DNA of 64,000 nt from Chrysomallon squamiferum (GCA_012295275.1 CM022665.1:35035522-35099521), one strand, 5' to 3'; shown: positions 26,702 to 39,406, numbered from the stretch's first letter. A program made the numbers and translations. The notes: generated by a model from the sequence alone, not told the origin.

Positions 26702-29700
26702 CAACAATTAAAAAACCCAACTCAATGCCAACCTTAATTAAGTACATCAGTGACAATAAAGATATGAATACTTTCTTAAGAGCTTTCAACTGAGCACAAA
26801 TAATTTACATTATGTTTTCTTACAAAATATCTGAATTAACAGTTTTTTTCGTCAATGTATATCTGATTAGGGCTAACAAAATAAAATTTAAAAAAATGCA
26901 AGTAATGAGATAGCAGTTAACATTAGTTTCTGACAAAAATATTACATTCTGATTATTTTTCACCTTAATTTTTATACAAGTCTCATTATCATCTTTGTCA
27001 GTTAAAGAGGTGACACATGTGAATGGAAAAGGAAAAGACAGTGTTAATTTATCAACTCACTTGGCCTCTTCAAGTTCTGTTCGATCTTTTTCGTGTGATC
27101 GTTTAACGTTCTCAACATGAGCAATCATTACTTCCATTGCACGACTGAGTCATCTCCTACTGACTTTTACTTGTAGAATTCTCTGGTTATTAATTATTAC
27201 TCCATTTTATGTTTTTATAAATAAATAAATAAATAAATAAAATAAAGTAAAAAGATACAGAAAAGAAAAAAGAATCTTAAAATCAGGCTGTGATCTGGAT
27301 ATTATTTTTGTAATGTCTGTCATGTCATGTCTTAATAACTGAACAAATAATTATTCCTTAGTGAGCACTATTCTATTCATTCTTTCAATAAATGAGTTTT
27401 GACATGCAGACAAAGCATCATTGTACAGTAATTACTATTAATTTTCAGTGAATCATTTTACAAAAACACAAATATAATTTCATGAATGTTGTTTAATCTT
27501 GCATAGAATTTTATGAAAGACTGAAGAGATATTAAAAACTGAAATAAAATGGAAAGGTTTACAATGAATAACATATCTGCTGGACAGCACCAAATACTTC
27601 AACTCTACTGGAGACTCGAGCTGCTCTTTGTTCCACAATGTCAATCTGAGTTTGTATTTATCAACAATTTCTTGAAATATAACCTTTTTTAAATCTTTTG
27701 TTTTATATATATATTTTTTTATTATTTTTTACTGAGATCTAATGATGTTATCAAACTCAAATTATTCACTGAAAGATAATCTAAAGCTAGAGAGATAACA
27801 AATATGTCTAAAATACAGATGAATTTGAATTACATAATTCAGAAACACCTTCAACAAAATCAACATAGATCTGTTTTTCTTTATGAACTGATTTCACACA
27901 TACCTCAAAATCATTCCTTAAGCCATGTAGTTCTTGGTCCACATTCTTTTCAGCAATGTCCCTTGACCTTTCTTGAATCTCTTTTCTCTGCTCTAGAGTT
28001 AATTTGTCTGTTTTGAAGGCCAGAGATAGACTCAGGAACTTAGTCTATTTAAAATACCAAAAATAAATACAATCAGATCAAAATCTAATGTAAAATCATT
28101 CAAGTGACCTTACGCTGAAAATAATAAAGTATTTTAATAAAATAATAAGCAGACATTTTATTAGTTTTGACATCATTTTTTAAACAGGAAATAGAAAATC
28201 CCTGATAGACTGAGGATATCGCATGAGATACATATTTTGTGTTCATGTGTATGTGTGTGTGAATATGTGTGTGTGTTTCATTTTAACATTTCTATCTATA
28301 AAATGGCTTTTAAGTAGGAAAATATCAGGCCTCTATCTCTTTTCATAAGCTTGTTATTTTATTTTTAGACTAAACTGAATGAAGATTGTCTACTATAATA
28401 AATCATAGATAAATCTGGAAGAAGAAGAATTACTGTATTTGTTAAAAACTGAAAGCATACACCCTCTCCAAAACAAAGAAACAATGCTAAATGAATAAAT
28501 AATCTTTTTTCACATTGAAAGATCTCAGTGACTTATAAATTGTGACATCATTAATCTAAAATACAAATAAACTACATCTTTAACTAAAATTCTAAATAAA
28601 TGCATAATAAAAATGTACTTACTTCAATTTCTTCATCTGATAAGTTGGTGCAACTGAAATACAAATACATATTTGAGACAGCTGTCATAATGGGGAGAAC
28701 AATCTGGATATTGTTGATATTTTGCTAGTTAAGGAAAATGATGGATGCAACATGAGCTGCTGAACTCGAAAGGTGTTTCCTTAACTAATTTAACTAATGT
28801 CTGAAATAAGGAATCCCCACCATAATATAAAAAGTGAGTATAAAAAATGCACATACCTGCACCAAAAACATTCCATGATTTCAATAAACATAACTGAAAA
28901 ATATGACTGAAGATATCATGTCATATTACATATAATTATACATATTTTAATCAATTGTTTGCTCCAACACTATGGCAGAAATGCATTTAATACCACCTTG
29001 AAAAATAAAGTTAGATAGAATGAGATAGTGACCAATAAGCCATTTCAGCTAAAGACATAACCAGTCTTGCTAATCACAGTTCATTGTCCAAAATCCCACA
29101 ATAAAGGACAACTTATTATTTATGAGAATTGTTACTGAATCACACAAATTTATACAAATGGCAAGAATGTGGCAGAAAGAACTAAACAATAATTTACTGT
29201 GACACATGATAACTATATCATAATAGACACCAATGTTTTTCAGTTCTAATAACAAAATGTTAATGTCATTCTGATTACACATTGCATTACATTTTTGGGA
29301 GAGCACAGAATTGATTCTATACATCTAATTTTCGATTTGATTAAAATTACTAGTTTATAATTTGGCTACAACAATAAATTTATCCAGAATAATAATCTTT
29401 TAATCCCAAAAGATCAAGAGAATTCCAATTAATTACTAATATTTAATTGCTAATATTTTAAAATGAGATGAATATAATTAATTCAAACCACAAAAGTCTT
29501 TACACCTACAGACCTTTTTGTTATATTTAAAAATATATATATATATATTTTTACAACATTAAATGACAGCTGAATAAATTCATAAAAAATAAACATTATC
29601 TGTGATTGAGTTCGTCAGCTAGTTTATGTATATTATTCTAACACAAAACAGTGATTAAAATGCTAAGTGTTATCTTGAACTGAACTGAACTTTTATCCAC

Positions 29701-32700
29701 CTACAAATCTATAAGTATGTTCTACTAAAGTTATCAGACTTGAATCCTGAACAAGGAAGTGATACAGCTGATAAAAAAATAATAATTGAAGAAAATAATG
29801 CAGATACTGCTATAGTAACATGGAAATTAATCGATTCTGTGTTATCTCATATATAAAGTTTTGACTGGTAGGAACCAGAGTTGTAAGGATTTCAAGCTGC
29901 TTTTTCTTCTTCAATGGTAATTTATAACAACTTGATGCATTTGGAAGGTACACTTTTCAGGAATTTTTATAAAAAAGAATCAAGAAATGAAGTATTGGTT
30001 TTGACAGGTTTTTGTTTTATTTTAATTATTATTGTTGTTGTTGTGGTGGTGGTGGTGGTTGTTGTTATTGCTGTTATTACTATTCATGTTGCTATTATAT
30101 ATTTTTAAATAATTTATTTAAAATACTATTTTAATTGAAAAAAATATATATATATATCCCTTCCTATCTCCCTGCAAAAATAAAAACTAAGAACATTAAA
30201 AAATATCAAACAAATCTTCCTCTGTCTTTTAACCCAACCTGGTTAAGAAAATCTTCTTAAATGCTGGACATTACAGGATCCAAAGTTTGTGCTGGTGGTC
30301 TGATAGCTGTATTTAAACAACTATCTGGTTTGATGTATGAATCACTGTTTCCTACTATTTATTCAAGATCGGGCAATTTTTTGGACTTTATATGTTCCCT
30401 TTAATTAGCCAAATTTGTCTAAATAAACAGATATAGAAAGAAAAATTAATAAAATATAAAAAAATAAATTAAAAAAAATTAAAAAAGAAATAAATAAAAA
30501 ATAAGCATCAAGTTTATTATTCTTATTCTTAACATACATTATTAAAAAGACTATTTTTTACCTATTCCATGCTAGGAGCATATGATTAATTTGCACAATA
30601 AAATCTTTGGGAATAAAAATTTCAGTTGTGGAAAATTATTAAAAATTATCAATGAATTATATTTTAACAATGTTTTATAACTAATACTGACTTTATTTAT
30701 CTGCATATGATCGTGACATTACAAAAATAACTTTTAAAAAGCTAAATCCTTTGCCTGCAGCAAACCTTACAATTAATGTGTTAAAACCTTGATTAAAAAT
30801 ATAATTTTTATAATCATGCATTACAGAGAACAAAATAAAGAGAATTCTACCATTTCAACTAAGTCTATATGAAATAAATATTTGCCATAAAATTATTATT
30901 AGTGGCTCTTGTGTTAAAACATACTGAAGAAAAAAAAAGGTTGCCCAAATAATATTTTTGGGGCAATTAACCCACTGTTCTTTTTAACATCCCAGTCACC
31001 CAAACAGAACATTATGTACTTAAACACATTACTATTATTTAATATTATAAAACATATCCAGACCACTTACTTCTGAACAGTTCTCTGTTTTATTGACTTC
31101 CTCTGTCTGGCTAGTAACTCTACCAGATGAATTTGCCATCTTTAACTTTTTGTTCTCATAATCACCTGCAAAACCAGAAAGAGGTTTATTTTCAGCTTGC
31201 ACATTTGAGTTTGCAAAACAAGATTATATTTTAGCAATTGTGGAATTAAAGCTGGATTGGCAACAATTACAAAACTCAAAACTGTTTCCAGCTTAGAGTT
31301 TGTTTTATCAGTATTCACTGAGTATATTTCTCTTTTATTTCCTCTTTCTTCTTGAACTTCTATAATGATCTAGCAGACTATTTTGGCAGCCATGCCAGCT
31401 GTTAATATAATTTATTATGAGCCTAAAATTGTGATAGGATTATATCTCATAGGGAAAGAACAAAAACAAATTCATAAATAAAAATTAAAGAAAGGTGTTT
31501 AATCCTTTATTAAATTTCTGCTAGTTAGATTCTTCAACAGAATGAAAGTCACATCTATAGCTGATGGATGCTATTAATTTAAATGTTATGATAAACATGC
31601 AGAAAAGTTTTGAATGCCAGTATTTTAAAAAATAAATATATAAATAAATAAATTTTAAAAATTAAATTTGAAATTAAATATAAATTAAAAAATTCAAAGA
31701 TAAAAGAGATAATAGTAAAAGAAAGTGAAGATAAATTAATTTTCATATTTTGCAGAACAGAATTGTTGAAAGTATTAAACTAGTTAAAAAAAAACACATG
31801 AAAGATTAACATTAAAAAATGGGTAAGAAAAAAAAAGGAAATTTAAAGTAATAGAAAATCAAAACATCTACCTAAAAACTTGTAATTATAAACTTTTATT
31901 CAGTTGTAAAATTAACTCAAAGTAAAAAATAAAAAATAATGCATTTTCTAATATCCTAACAAAATGAAGAGGCAACAGTTAACTATCAGTATTATAACCA
32001 AACTAAAATATGAGTATGAAAAGGTAATATTTATCTTATAAAATTTAATTATTACTGTCTTAATAATAAGATTTATCCTAATTAAGGCAAACAACTGTAC
32101 TTGAGCAAATATTTGAAGAGTTATATCCCTTGGAATTTATCAAAATTCTATATTCATGCTGGAATTTTGAAAATATTTCATCATATTTCATCAGATTATA
32201 CTGTAATCTGCATTTGTTTTAAAAACAATTTTGAACTATTAAGTTTTCTATTGTTGTGCAAGTCATAACTTTAGTTAAAAGCTGTTAAGGTTTATTATGA
32301 TAAAACTGCAACACTTGGTAAAATTTTAAAATTATTTATAAAAAAATATATATTTCCTTAATTATTAGAATCAATATATTATTATTAATATTATTAACAT
32401 TAGCATAATCACCACAATTATCATAATAATTTCTGCTTAATGTGTTCTTAGATGCTCATTACTACGAACTGACAGGTAATAATATGTAAAGATAGTTCAC
32501 CTTCTGTGTATCTCCTTGACATCTCCAGAGCTTTTCCAAATGGTGCAATTGTTGCATAAGCCCGTGGGAAAGAAAGAAAATAAAACAAAATATAAAATCA
32601 CATTCCTGTATAAAATTATGTGATCAACCAAGATTTTAAAATATAATTTTAATTTAGTTACTGATGTTGATTTATATAGATATATATATTTAAAATGATT

Positions 32701-34085
32701 AAACACAGATAAAAGCTGAAGATAACCTTCATATTAGAAAAGATATTTAAACATTTTCTCTATTAATCATTAAATTCATTGAAGCCTATTGATAGCCAAA
32801 TTTACAAAAACATACTTCTGAACTATTATGGGCTAATGACATTCCATAAAAATGTATTTAAAATAAATATATATAAAAATAACTATTAAAAAAAAAAAAG
32901 AATGTTTTATTCATCATCATTCTTATCTATAAATTTTATTTTACTGGTATGCAAACATGATAGCAAAACATAATTAAAACTTTACTTACCTTTTCACCAG
33001 TATCATTTTCTGCATATTCAGCAGGATTATTGTAGTTCATTCTGAAAGACAAATAACAGGGTAATAAATCCAATAAGTCAGCAGGTAATTTAAATATTTT
33101 GGAAAAACTCAAAGAATCACTAAGACATTTTTTTAAATAATTTTAAAAATAATCATTCATCATAAATGCAGCTTGATGATTTATGGAGTTCACTGACAGG
33201 TTTCATACAGCAATGTGGTCACAAGAAGGGAAGGACCTCTGCCTGTTACACGTACTGGGGTACAGTGAAATACAAATTCACTACCTAAACCTTACTGCTT
33301 TAGTTCAAGCAGCTGCACAAGTGAGTTGTGACAAAATGTTCCAGCTAAAAATGTCAAGTCTGTTGCCTTCAAGCTGTTATCTAACACATCATCACTTTGT
33401 TCATCTGTCATTGTCTTTAGTTTGTTCGGCTCTTCAATTTTCACCTGAGATCTAGAGGGTGTGGTTTTTCTTTTCCAGGAATGTCACTTTCAATTCCACT
33501 GACACTTGGCACTGTTAGTTTCCTCTACACTTTCAGTAGTTTCATTGTTTCTTGGTTATAACAATTGTAACAACTTTCAAGTGCTTATTTCCTTCTTTTT
33601 TTCTTTCTCTTTTGTGCCAGATGGGTTGCCATTTTGGATTTTGGGGCAGTATTTTTTTAATTTGTTTGAAGTCATGTTGAAAAAAAGCTTCTTAACTTTA
33701 TTTTTTAATTTTTATTTTGCATTATAAACTTTTCAGACAACATACACTTTCACAACTGACTTGGAACAATTTAACATAAGAAAATCTTAATCACAAAGAC
33801 TAAAATAAAAGATAGAAGGATTTATTGATCATTTTAACAGCAACAAAGAAGAAAGGAAAGCAAAATATGGAAAGAAATGGAAAAAAGTTTAAGTATAATG
33901 GTACAGGTGGCAACTAGCAATGATAATACATAATGATTTTCAGAATAATGTTAAGATATCTGTTGAACAAAATGGCGTAAAATCTTTATTATCTGGAAAT
34001 TTATCTTATTCCAAAAATGGCATTATATAGTGGTAAATAAATCAAGAAATTAAAATCAAAATTAGCAAAACAATAACAGAGACAA

Positions 34086-34129
<44 letters not shown>

Positions 34130-35892
34130 AGAAGAAAGAAAAGAAAAAAAGAAAAAAGAAATAAAAGAAAAAAGATTAAAAATTAAAAGACGTCAGAAAA
34201 AAAGAAGTATTTGGCATTGTGATGTTTATTATGTGTGAAACAAAAAATGGAGAGAGAAAGAAAAAGAATATCAATTTTAAGGATTACATTCTGTTAGAAC
34301 TGTGAAATAAAAAACAGACCAAAACATTTAGTGCAAAACTACTTAAAATTCTATAAATAAATATAATAAATAATAAAATGTTAATAACTACTTCTGTGTA
34401 AACTTTTTAGTCAACATAGAAAACATATTACTATTTTTGTTTTCTCTGTTTCATTAATCAGTTTATGTGTTGTTACTGCAACAATATTTTTAAATACAGA
34501 CCTTTCAAACGAAAATGAAATTTTCTTCTTCTTGTTCAAATATTTTCACTAATAATTTCTGATAAATGATTTAATTGGACTTTCTAATAATTAGTGACAC
34601 ATATACAAGTATTGAACCTAAGCAGGTTTTTCATTCTTAAATAACATTCATAAAAGTATTATTATCAGATATTAACAGCTCTACAGCAACTAGCTAATTT
34701 TTGAAATATACTTTTTTCAATTAATTAAAATAAGAAAAAATTAATTTATCTACCAAAACAATAAGAAGAATTTTAAAGACCAGATTATACCTAGGAAAAG
34801 CATACTTAATGATTAAAAAAATCAATAAAATTCCATTTTAATTAACAGACTGTAAATGCACATGTCTACTTTGCATCTGAAACTAAATTATACCTTAAAA
34901 TTTACATATCTAAATTGAAAGGCTGAAAGTCTTACCTGCTGTTTTGTTAAATATCAAAACTCTGGTAGGCATCATTTGCTATCACTGCTTTAAAACTGTA
35001 GCATCTTATGCCAGCAGATGAATCTGTTTCTTCTTCATTTTCATTGCTGTCACCACTGTTTGAGGTTGTAGTGCTGCTTCTCTGTCTCCTATCCTGAGCA
35101 TCAGTGCTTCTATTCCACTTGTGTTGGAACTGCTGCAGGTAGTAATGTTTGCATTAAGATCCAGTCCAGACTGACACCTCAAGTGACTGATTCAAGTCAA
35201 ATGAATGGGTGGTTTAAGTCAGTGGAATTAGAAGCTTTTTTGCTTTTTCTTGACCTTGGATAATTTCTATCACCTGAAATTAACATTAAAAAGTTAATGT
35301 TTATTAGTCGCAGGTCCCTGGTGTTAAAATATGCAAATATGTTAACATGTTAATTCAAGATATTTTTCATTATTAATTTTCTTCAATTTATAAACAAAGC
35401 TATCAATCTGCAATGGCAACAGTAAACATTTTTTACTTTATGTATGTATATCATACAAAAAGAATTCAAATTTTTAAATAATTTTCAGTAAACTATGTAT
35501 GAATGACTTAGGCACTATTTTAAATGGAGTTTTCATGCATGTGCTTTTTAAAATCTCTATTTTAATGCAATAAATAAAATAAAATTAACTAATTTCATGA
35601 ATATATTTGGAAGCTTAACATTTAGTTATTACAATAGGTATACCAGTTTCATGTTCATTTGTTTGAATCAAAGCATAATTTTATTATGTGGTGCAGATGG
35701 TTATGTAATTAAATTTAAGAAAAAAATGGTAGTTTATATTTTGTCTGAAACAGTGTGATTAGCTTTTTGATTTTCCCTCTCTCTAAGTATATAACAGTTT
35801 TAATTACCAACAAGTGGTGAACTGGGGGCATGTGTTGATGGGTGGTGTTGCCTGCACATCCCTCCTAACTCCAGAGACATCTGCTTTCCCTT
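22045..35892 (-). CDS. IRAG: IRAG/LRMP (MRVI1)-family protein, ER tail-anchored coiled coil
   Basis: Exons in transcript order: 35892-35808 (likely ATG at 35880), 35273-34936 (frame broken), 33444-33296, 33041-32990, 31165-31071, 28653-28623, 28044-27904, 27645-27563, 27144-27061, 26564 onward (end unclear), 26236-26190, 24390-24310, 22982-22819, 22662-22588 and 22351-22045. Most neighbouring pairs are phase-compatible; gaps near 30-32 kb and 26.4 kb point to small missed exons. Family evidence: EEIETKFLSLSLAFKTDK followed by RSRDIAEKN, then VSSRVEVFGAVQQ, AMEVMIAHVENVKR and, near the C-terminus, EEEAYQKG before a coiled coil. These match, in the same order, blocks I remember from vertebrate LRMP/MRVI1. 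The last exon ends with a hydrophobic span of about 24 residues and a 17-residue tail, as expected for an ER/nuclear-envelope tail anchor. By family knowledge these proteins bind IP3 receptors and modulate calcium release. The tail ends Ile-Pro-Ser-Leu and lacks a KASH-like PPPX ending. Confidence 0.82.
26389..26419 (-). other. Candidate 31-nt IRAG exon
   Basis: Read on the - strand between a CAATAG acceptor and a GTGAAA donor, this short segment is open (NTKEDNLL). It would leave phase 1, exactly what the next exon (26236-26190, Ser-Lys-Arg-Ser-Val-Ser) needs. Its entry phase does not join cleanly to the exon at 26564, so it remains a candidate. Confidence 0.35.
26501..26564 (-). other. IRAG coding segment with in-frame stop and no clear donor
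   Basis: After a good TTAATTTCAG acceptor the - strand continues the family coiled coil in phase (KKQLMAMEKPF) but meets TGA at 26503-26501 with no GT donor before it. Either this is an alternative last exon giving a protein without the membrane anchor, or a non-canonical (GC) donor inside the segment is used. Confidence 0.5.
26590..26702. repeat. (AAT)n microsatellite in an IRAG intron
   Basis: More than 30 AAT units with a short AGT interruption. It produces long poly-Asn, poly-Leu and poly-Ile reading frames in several frames, none of them genes. Confidence 0.97.
30275..30306 (-). other. Candidate 32-nt IRAG exon
   Basis: Bounded on the - strand by AAATACAG and GTAATG, open, entering in phase 0 and leaving in phase 2. 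Those are the phases missing between exon 31165-31071 (phase 0 out) and exon 28653-28623 (phase 2 in). The peptide has no remembered match, so phase is the only support. Confidence 0.25.
32501..32530 (-). other. Candidate small IRAG exon
   Basis: On the - strand the frame LEMSRRYTEG runs into a GTGAAC donor in phase 1 and joins perfectly to exon 31165-31071 (Gly-Asp-Tyr-Glu-Asn-Lys). The acceptor is uncertain: AAAAG at 32531-32535 is the only AG downstream of the T/C tract at about 32568-32585, although the open frame extends further upstream (IAPFGKAL). Entry phase does not match exon 33041-32990, so another piece may be missing. Confidence 0.5.
34086..34128. repeat. (AAT)n microsatellite
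   Basis: About 14 AAT units followed by a purine-rich GAAGAAAG tract, inside an intron of the IRAG-like gene. Confidence 0.95.
34936..35273 (-). pseudogene. Frame-broken exon of the IRAG-like gene
   Basis: The segment has strong splice borders on the - strand (ATTTCAG acceptor, CAG-GTAAGA donor) and its first codons continue the upstream exon in phase (GDRNYPRSRKSKK). That frame stops at a TGA after about 80 nt. Coding-like peptides then appear successively in the other frames: a CQSGLDLNANITTCSSS block, then RSTDAQDRRQRSSTTTSNSG followed by an acidic run and AGIRCYSFKAVIANDAYQ, which ends in TAA 20 nt before the donor. One more T in the TTT run near 34954 would restore the exit phase needed by the next exon. 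This pattern fits indel errors in an assembly, a decaying exon or a wrong exon model. Confidence 0.5.
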
Positions 35893-36172
35893 CTGTATAA
35901 ATAAAATGTTTAAATATAATAAAATGAACATATCATATAAAAATTAATAATAAAGATTTGTTACATAGATAAATCAAAAAGGAAACAATATAAAACACCT
36001 ACTTAAAAACATTATTTATGAATATATAACTCTTCAAGTGTGAATAATGTTTTAACATAAAAAGTATAATTATGTCCTTCCTCTAAAATGCTAACAGTCA
36101 TTAAACATATACAGAAAAATTATCTTAAAGATCTACTAACATAAATTTAATTTAATCTGAATGAAAAACAGA
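35893..36172. other. Intron/upstream DNA of the IRAG-like gene, no feature
   Basis: AT-rich sequence between the proposed first coding exon and the 430-bp tandem duplication. I see no exon or repeat in it. Confidence 0.5.
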
Positions 36173-37000
36173 GATTATAAACAACAGCAATATAAATATT
36201 CTGACAGCCACAGCAAATGCAGGACTCATTTATTAGACAAAAAAAAAAAAATGCAAGGTCAGTTAAAAAAACTAAAAAAAAATTAAAATTAAATTGACAA
36301 ACAGATTTAGCTATACAGTATTGATTAACAGTAACAATATAAACCTATATATTTAATCAACTTTGGAATAAAGATTTAAAAAGACACCATAAATTTAGCA
36401 TTTAACAAAAGGGTAACAATAAAATGTATTGTAACATAATAATAATAAATTAACAAAACATTTATAACAATACTATAAATAATGGTTATATTTTTAAAAC
36501 ACATATAACAATATCTTAATACGATAACAAAGAAATAATATTAAATATAGTTTAAAATATTCACTGAAGATAACAAAACACACAATATTTTATGTGTACA
36601 GTGATTATAAACAACAGCAATATAAATATTCTAACAGCCACAGCAAATGCAGCACTCATTTATTAGACCAAAAAAACACCTAAAAAAACCTAAAAAAAAC
36701 AACAACAACAAAAAACACAAGGTCTGTTAAAAATAAAAAAAATTAAAAATTAAATTAAATTGACAAATAGATTTAGATATACAGTATTGATTAACAGTAA
36801 CAATATAAACCTATATATTTAATCAACTTCAGATTAAAGATTTAAAAAGACACCATAAATTTAGCATTTAACAAAAGGGTAACAATAAAATGTACCATAA
36901 CATAATAATAATAAAATAAGAAAACATTTATAATAAAATAATAGGGTAAATAATGGTTATATTCTTTAAAATGCATATAAAAATATCTTAATAAGGAAAT
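36173..37000. repeat. 430-bp direct tandem duplication
   Basis: The block starting GATTATAAACAACAGC at 36173 recurs at 36603 and stays similar for nearly 400 bp. Shared phrases include CAGCCACAGCAAATGCAG, GATTTAAAAAGACACC and ACAAAAGGGTAACAAT. The copies differ by scattered substitutions and an A/C-rich insertion near 36670. No transposon ends are seen, so a simple segmental duplication is likely. Confidence 0.9.
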
Positions 37001-37149
37001 AATACTGACAAACTATTACTGAATATATCTGATAAATGTCAGCCAATCTATCAAAATATTTAAAATAATAATAATAATAATAATTGTCATCTGTACATTT
37101 TCTGACCAATGTCAGTGACACTGGAAAGGGAGCATGCTTGACAGTCTTA

Positions 37150-37580
37150 TCTTGACAGTGTGACTGTGACAGTAAAGTCCTGAACTGTGGGTGTCATAGT
37201 CACCCTTTCTGACCTTCACCTGACAGTGTGACTGTGACATTAAAGTGCTGGAGTGTCTGACATAGTCTCCCTTTCTGACCTTCACCTGAGAGTGTGACTG
37301 TGACAGGAAAGTGCTGGAGTGTCTGTCATAGTCACCCTTTCTGACTTTTGCCTGACAGTGTGACTCTGACATTAAATTACTGAAGTATGTTTGTCATAGT
37401 CACACTTTCTATCCAATGCAAAATACTGCAACTGTGATAGTAAAAAGATGGAATGGGTCTGTCATAGACCTTCACCAGACAGTAAAGAGTTGGACTATTG
37501 ATGCCAAATACTGAGACTGTGACAGTGAAGGGAAGGGAACATGCCTCTTATGGTCACACTTTCTTATCAATGCTAATGCC
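37150..37580. repeat. 66-bp minisatellite
   Basis: Units anchored on TGACAGTGTGACTGTGAC begin near 37152, 37220, 37286 and 37352 (spacing 68, 66, 66), with more degenerate units to about 37580. Each unit also contains CATAGTCACCCTTTCTGACC. Because 66 is a multiple of three, the - strand shows a repetitive open frame (SQSHCQVKVRKGDYD-type units); nothing suggests it is translated. G+C is clearly higher than the surroundings. Confidence 0.93.
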
Positions 37581-37860
37581 ACTGTCAGTACTGTTTAACA
37601 TAAGAAAAAGATGACATTCTTGTTAAGTTGGCAGGCCACAAAGGAATAGAGAGCCATGAGTACATACAACAACAGATGTCGTTAATGGCATTAGTTTAAA
37701 TAGTTCAGTTTGGCCTGATTTATTCATTAGCAGAATTACAAGAGTTTTGCCAGGAAAGCAAGAATATTAAGGCCGATCAGCAACTGATCATGTCAAAAGA
37801 TTTAAGTATATTTAGCAAACATTTTAAAAAAAGTAAAAAACAAATTTAAATCAATAACTG

Positions 37861-37885
37861 AAAAATAAATAAATAAATAAAAATA

Positions 37886-37922
<37 letters not shown>

Positions 37923-37924
37923 AA
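37861..37924. repeat. (AAAT)n microsatellite
   Basis: Runs of AAAT units with a short interruption, in the probable first intron of the IRAG-like gene. Confidence 0.95.
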
Positions 37925-38084
37925 ATGCCTAGACAAGGTTTCTGTTACATACACTAATCAAATACATCTCAGAATGAAAACGCACATGTATTTTTTGGAA
38001 TTCCTATTGAAACAAAATAAAAAGTATGATTATTAGCAAAGTTGAAAATTTAATTAATTGTAATTAATGGCAAAGTATACTTAC

Positions 38085-38420
38085 CTACAGTTATGAATGT
38101 TTTCATATTTTTCAACGTATTTTTCCAAAACAGTTTTAACATATTTTTGGTTAAAACTGACTACCTATTAAAACTGTCTTATCAGTTCAACTATCACTTT
38201 GAAAATGAGCAATGACACAAGATAACAAACAACTCACAGGCCAAGCCAATGGCCAGGTCTCTATGGAGATTTAATTTAGCTAATTACATTTCAAGCTGTA
38301 TCAAACAGTGGCCTATTGTGTTAACCTTTTCTACCATCCAATCGAAAGTTCAGAACAGTGACATCAGTTCAGCTGTACCCTTGATTATTATAAAAAGTTA
38401 AGCCGAAATGGAAAAAAAAA
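38085..38420 (-). promoter_or_regulatory. Candidate first exon and promoter of the IRAG-like gene
   Basis: A very strong - strand donor (GTAG followed by GTAAGTATA) lies at 38084/38085 with no better acceptor upstream, so the sequence above it could be a 5' UTR exon. Further upstream on the - strand the DNA contains CCAAT-type pentamers (for example near 38247 and 38337). Promoter identity is inference from position; no TATA box is assigned. Confidence 0.35.
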
Positions 38421-38518
38421 ACAATTAAAAGTTATTTGTTTGTTTATTTTTGTTATTCTTATTTATTTATTGTGTTTGTTGGCGTAGGAGAGCCCGCGTG
38501 GTATATTTTTTTATTATT

Positions 38519-39176
38519 ATTATTTTTTTTTTTTTTTTTTTTTTTTTTGTTCCTCGTGTCAATTGATTGTTCAACATCGAACATGGGTCAAAATAAATTC
38601 CCAATTATTACTATAGTTGAAAAACACATTTATCGCTTTGATTACCAAATGCTATAAAATAATAATAATAATAAATAAAAATAAAAAATAAATAAAATTA
38701 TGTATTTACCCATTTAATTTCATTCAATCTGAGCTGTCAAGACACACGCTATTCTTTCCCGTAATTTCTGCCATTTTTTTTTATAAATATGCGCCTGTCT
38801 GATACTCCTCTATTATTATTATCATTAAAGTAATTCATTGCAGGCGCAGTGAAAACGGTCACCAGTTTGAAGTACTAACTTTCGCTACAATATATATATT
38901 TTTATTTTTAATTTTGAAAAAAATGTTTAGCTTCGGAAACAAATAAATAAATAAATAAAAAATAAATAAATAAATAAATAAATAAATAAAAAAAAAAAAA
39001 AAAAAGTAACATTTTTTTTTTTTTAAATGTGAATTGCCGTTCTTGGTAATATTTTACTAAAAACTCATGTTTTGCATTACAGTAAATAAATATAATATAA
39101 ATAATAAAACATTTATTGATCATCAGGCATATTAAAAATACAATAAAACTTTTTTGTACCATTCTTCATTTTAGTT

Positions 39177-39222
<46 letters not shown>

Positions 39223-39361
39223 CAATTATTATTATTATTAAATGGGGCTTTTAATAATAATGATTTAATCCATATTTAGTGCGCACTCAGAAATGACGAA
39301 ACTGATGAAATCTTATTATTCAAAGAACTGTTAATTTCTAAAAATCTGCTAATCGGTTATC

Positions 39362-39391
<30 letters not shown>
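38519..39391. repeat. Cluster of homopolymer and AAAT tracts
   Basis: T runs at about 38522-38548, 39179-39222 and 39364-39390 and AAAT/A-rich tracts at about 38937-39005. The rest is AT-rich with no exon on either strand. Runs this long are also where assembly length errors are likely. Confidence 0.85.
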
Positions 39392-39393
<2 letters not shown>

Positions 39394-39406
39394 GTACATA
39401 ATAAAT

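Noticed and set aside
26501-26789. Open frames of poly-Leu, poly-Asn and poly-Ile
   Set aside because: Translation of the (AAT)n microsatellite in several frames; only the short - strand segment 26501-26564 beside it looks coding.
33183-33727. + strand frames in the IRAG region
   Set aside because: They are antisense to, or next to, the - strand IRAG exon 33444-33296, which has proper splice borders and matching phases on both sides.
37112-37372. - strand frame with 22-residue repeats
   Set aside because: A by-product of a 66-bp minisatellite whose period is a multiple of three; no start context, splice sites or family match.
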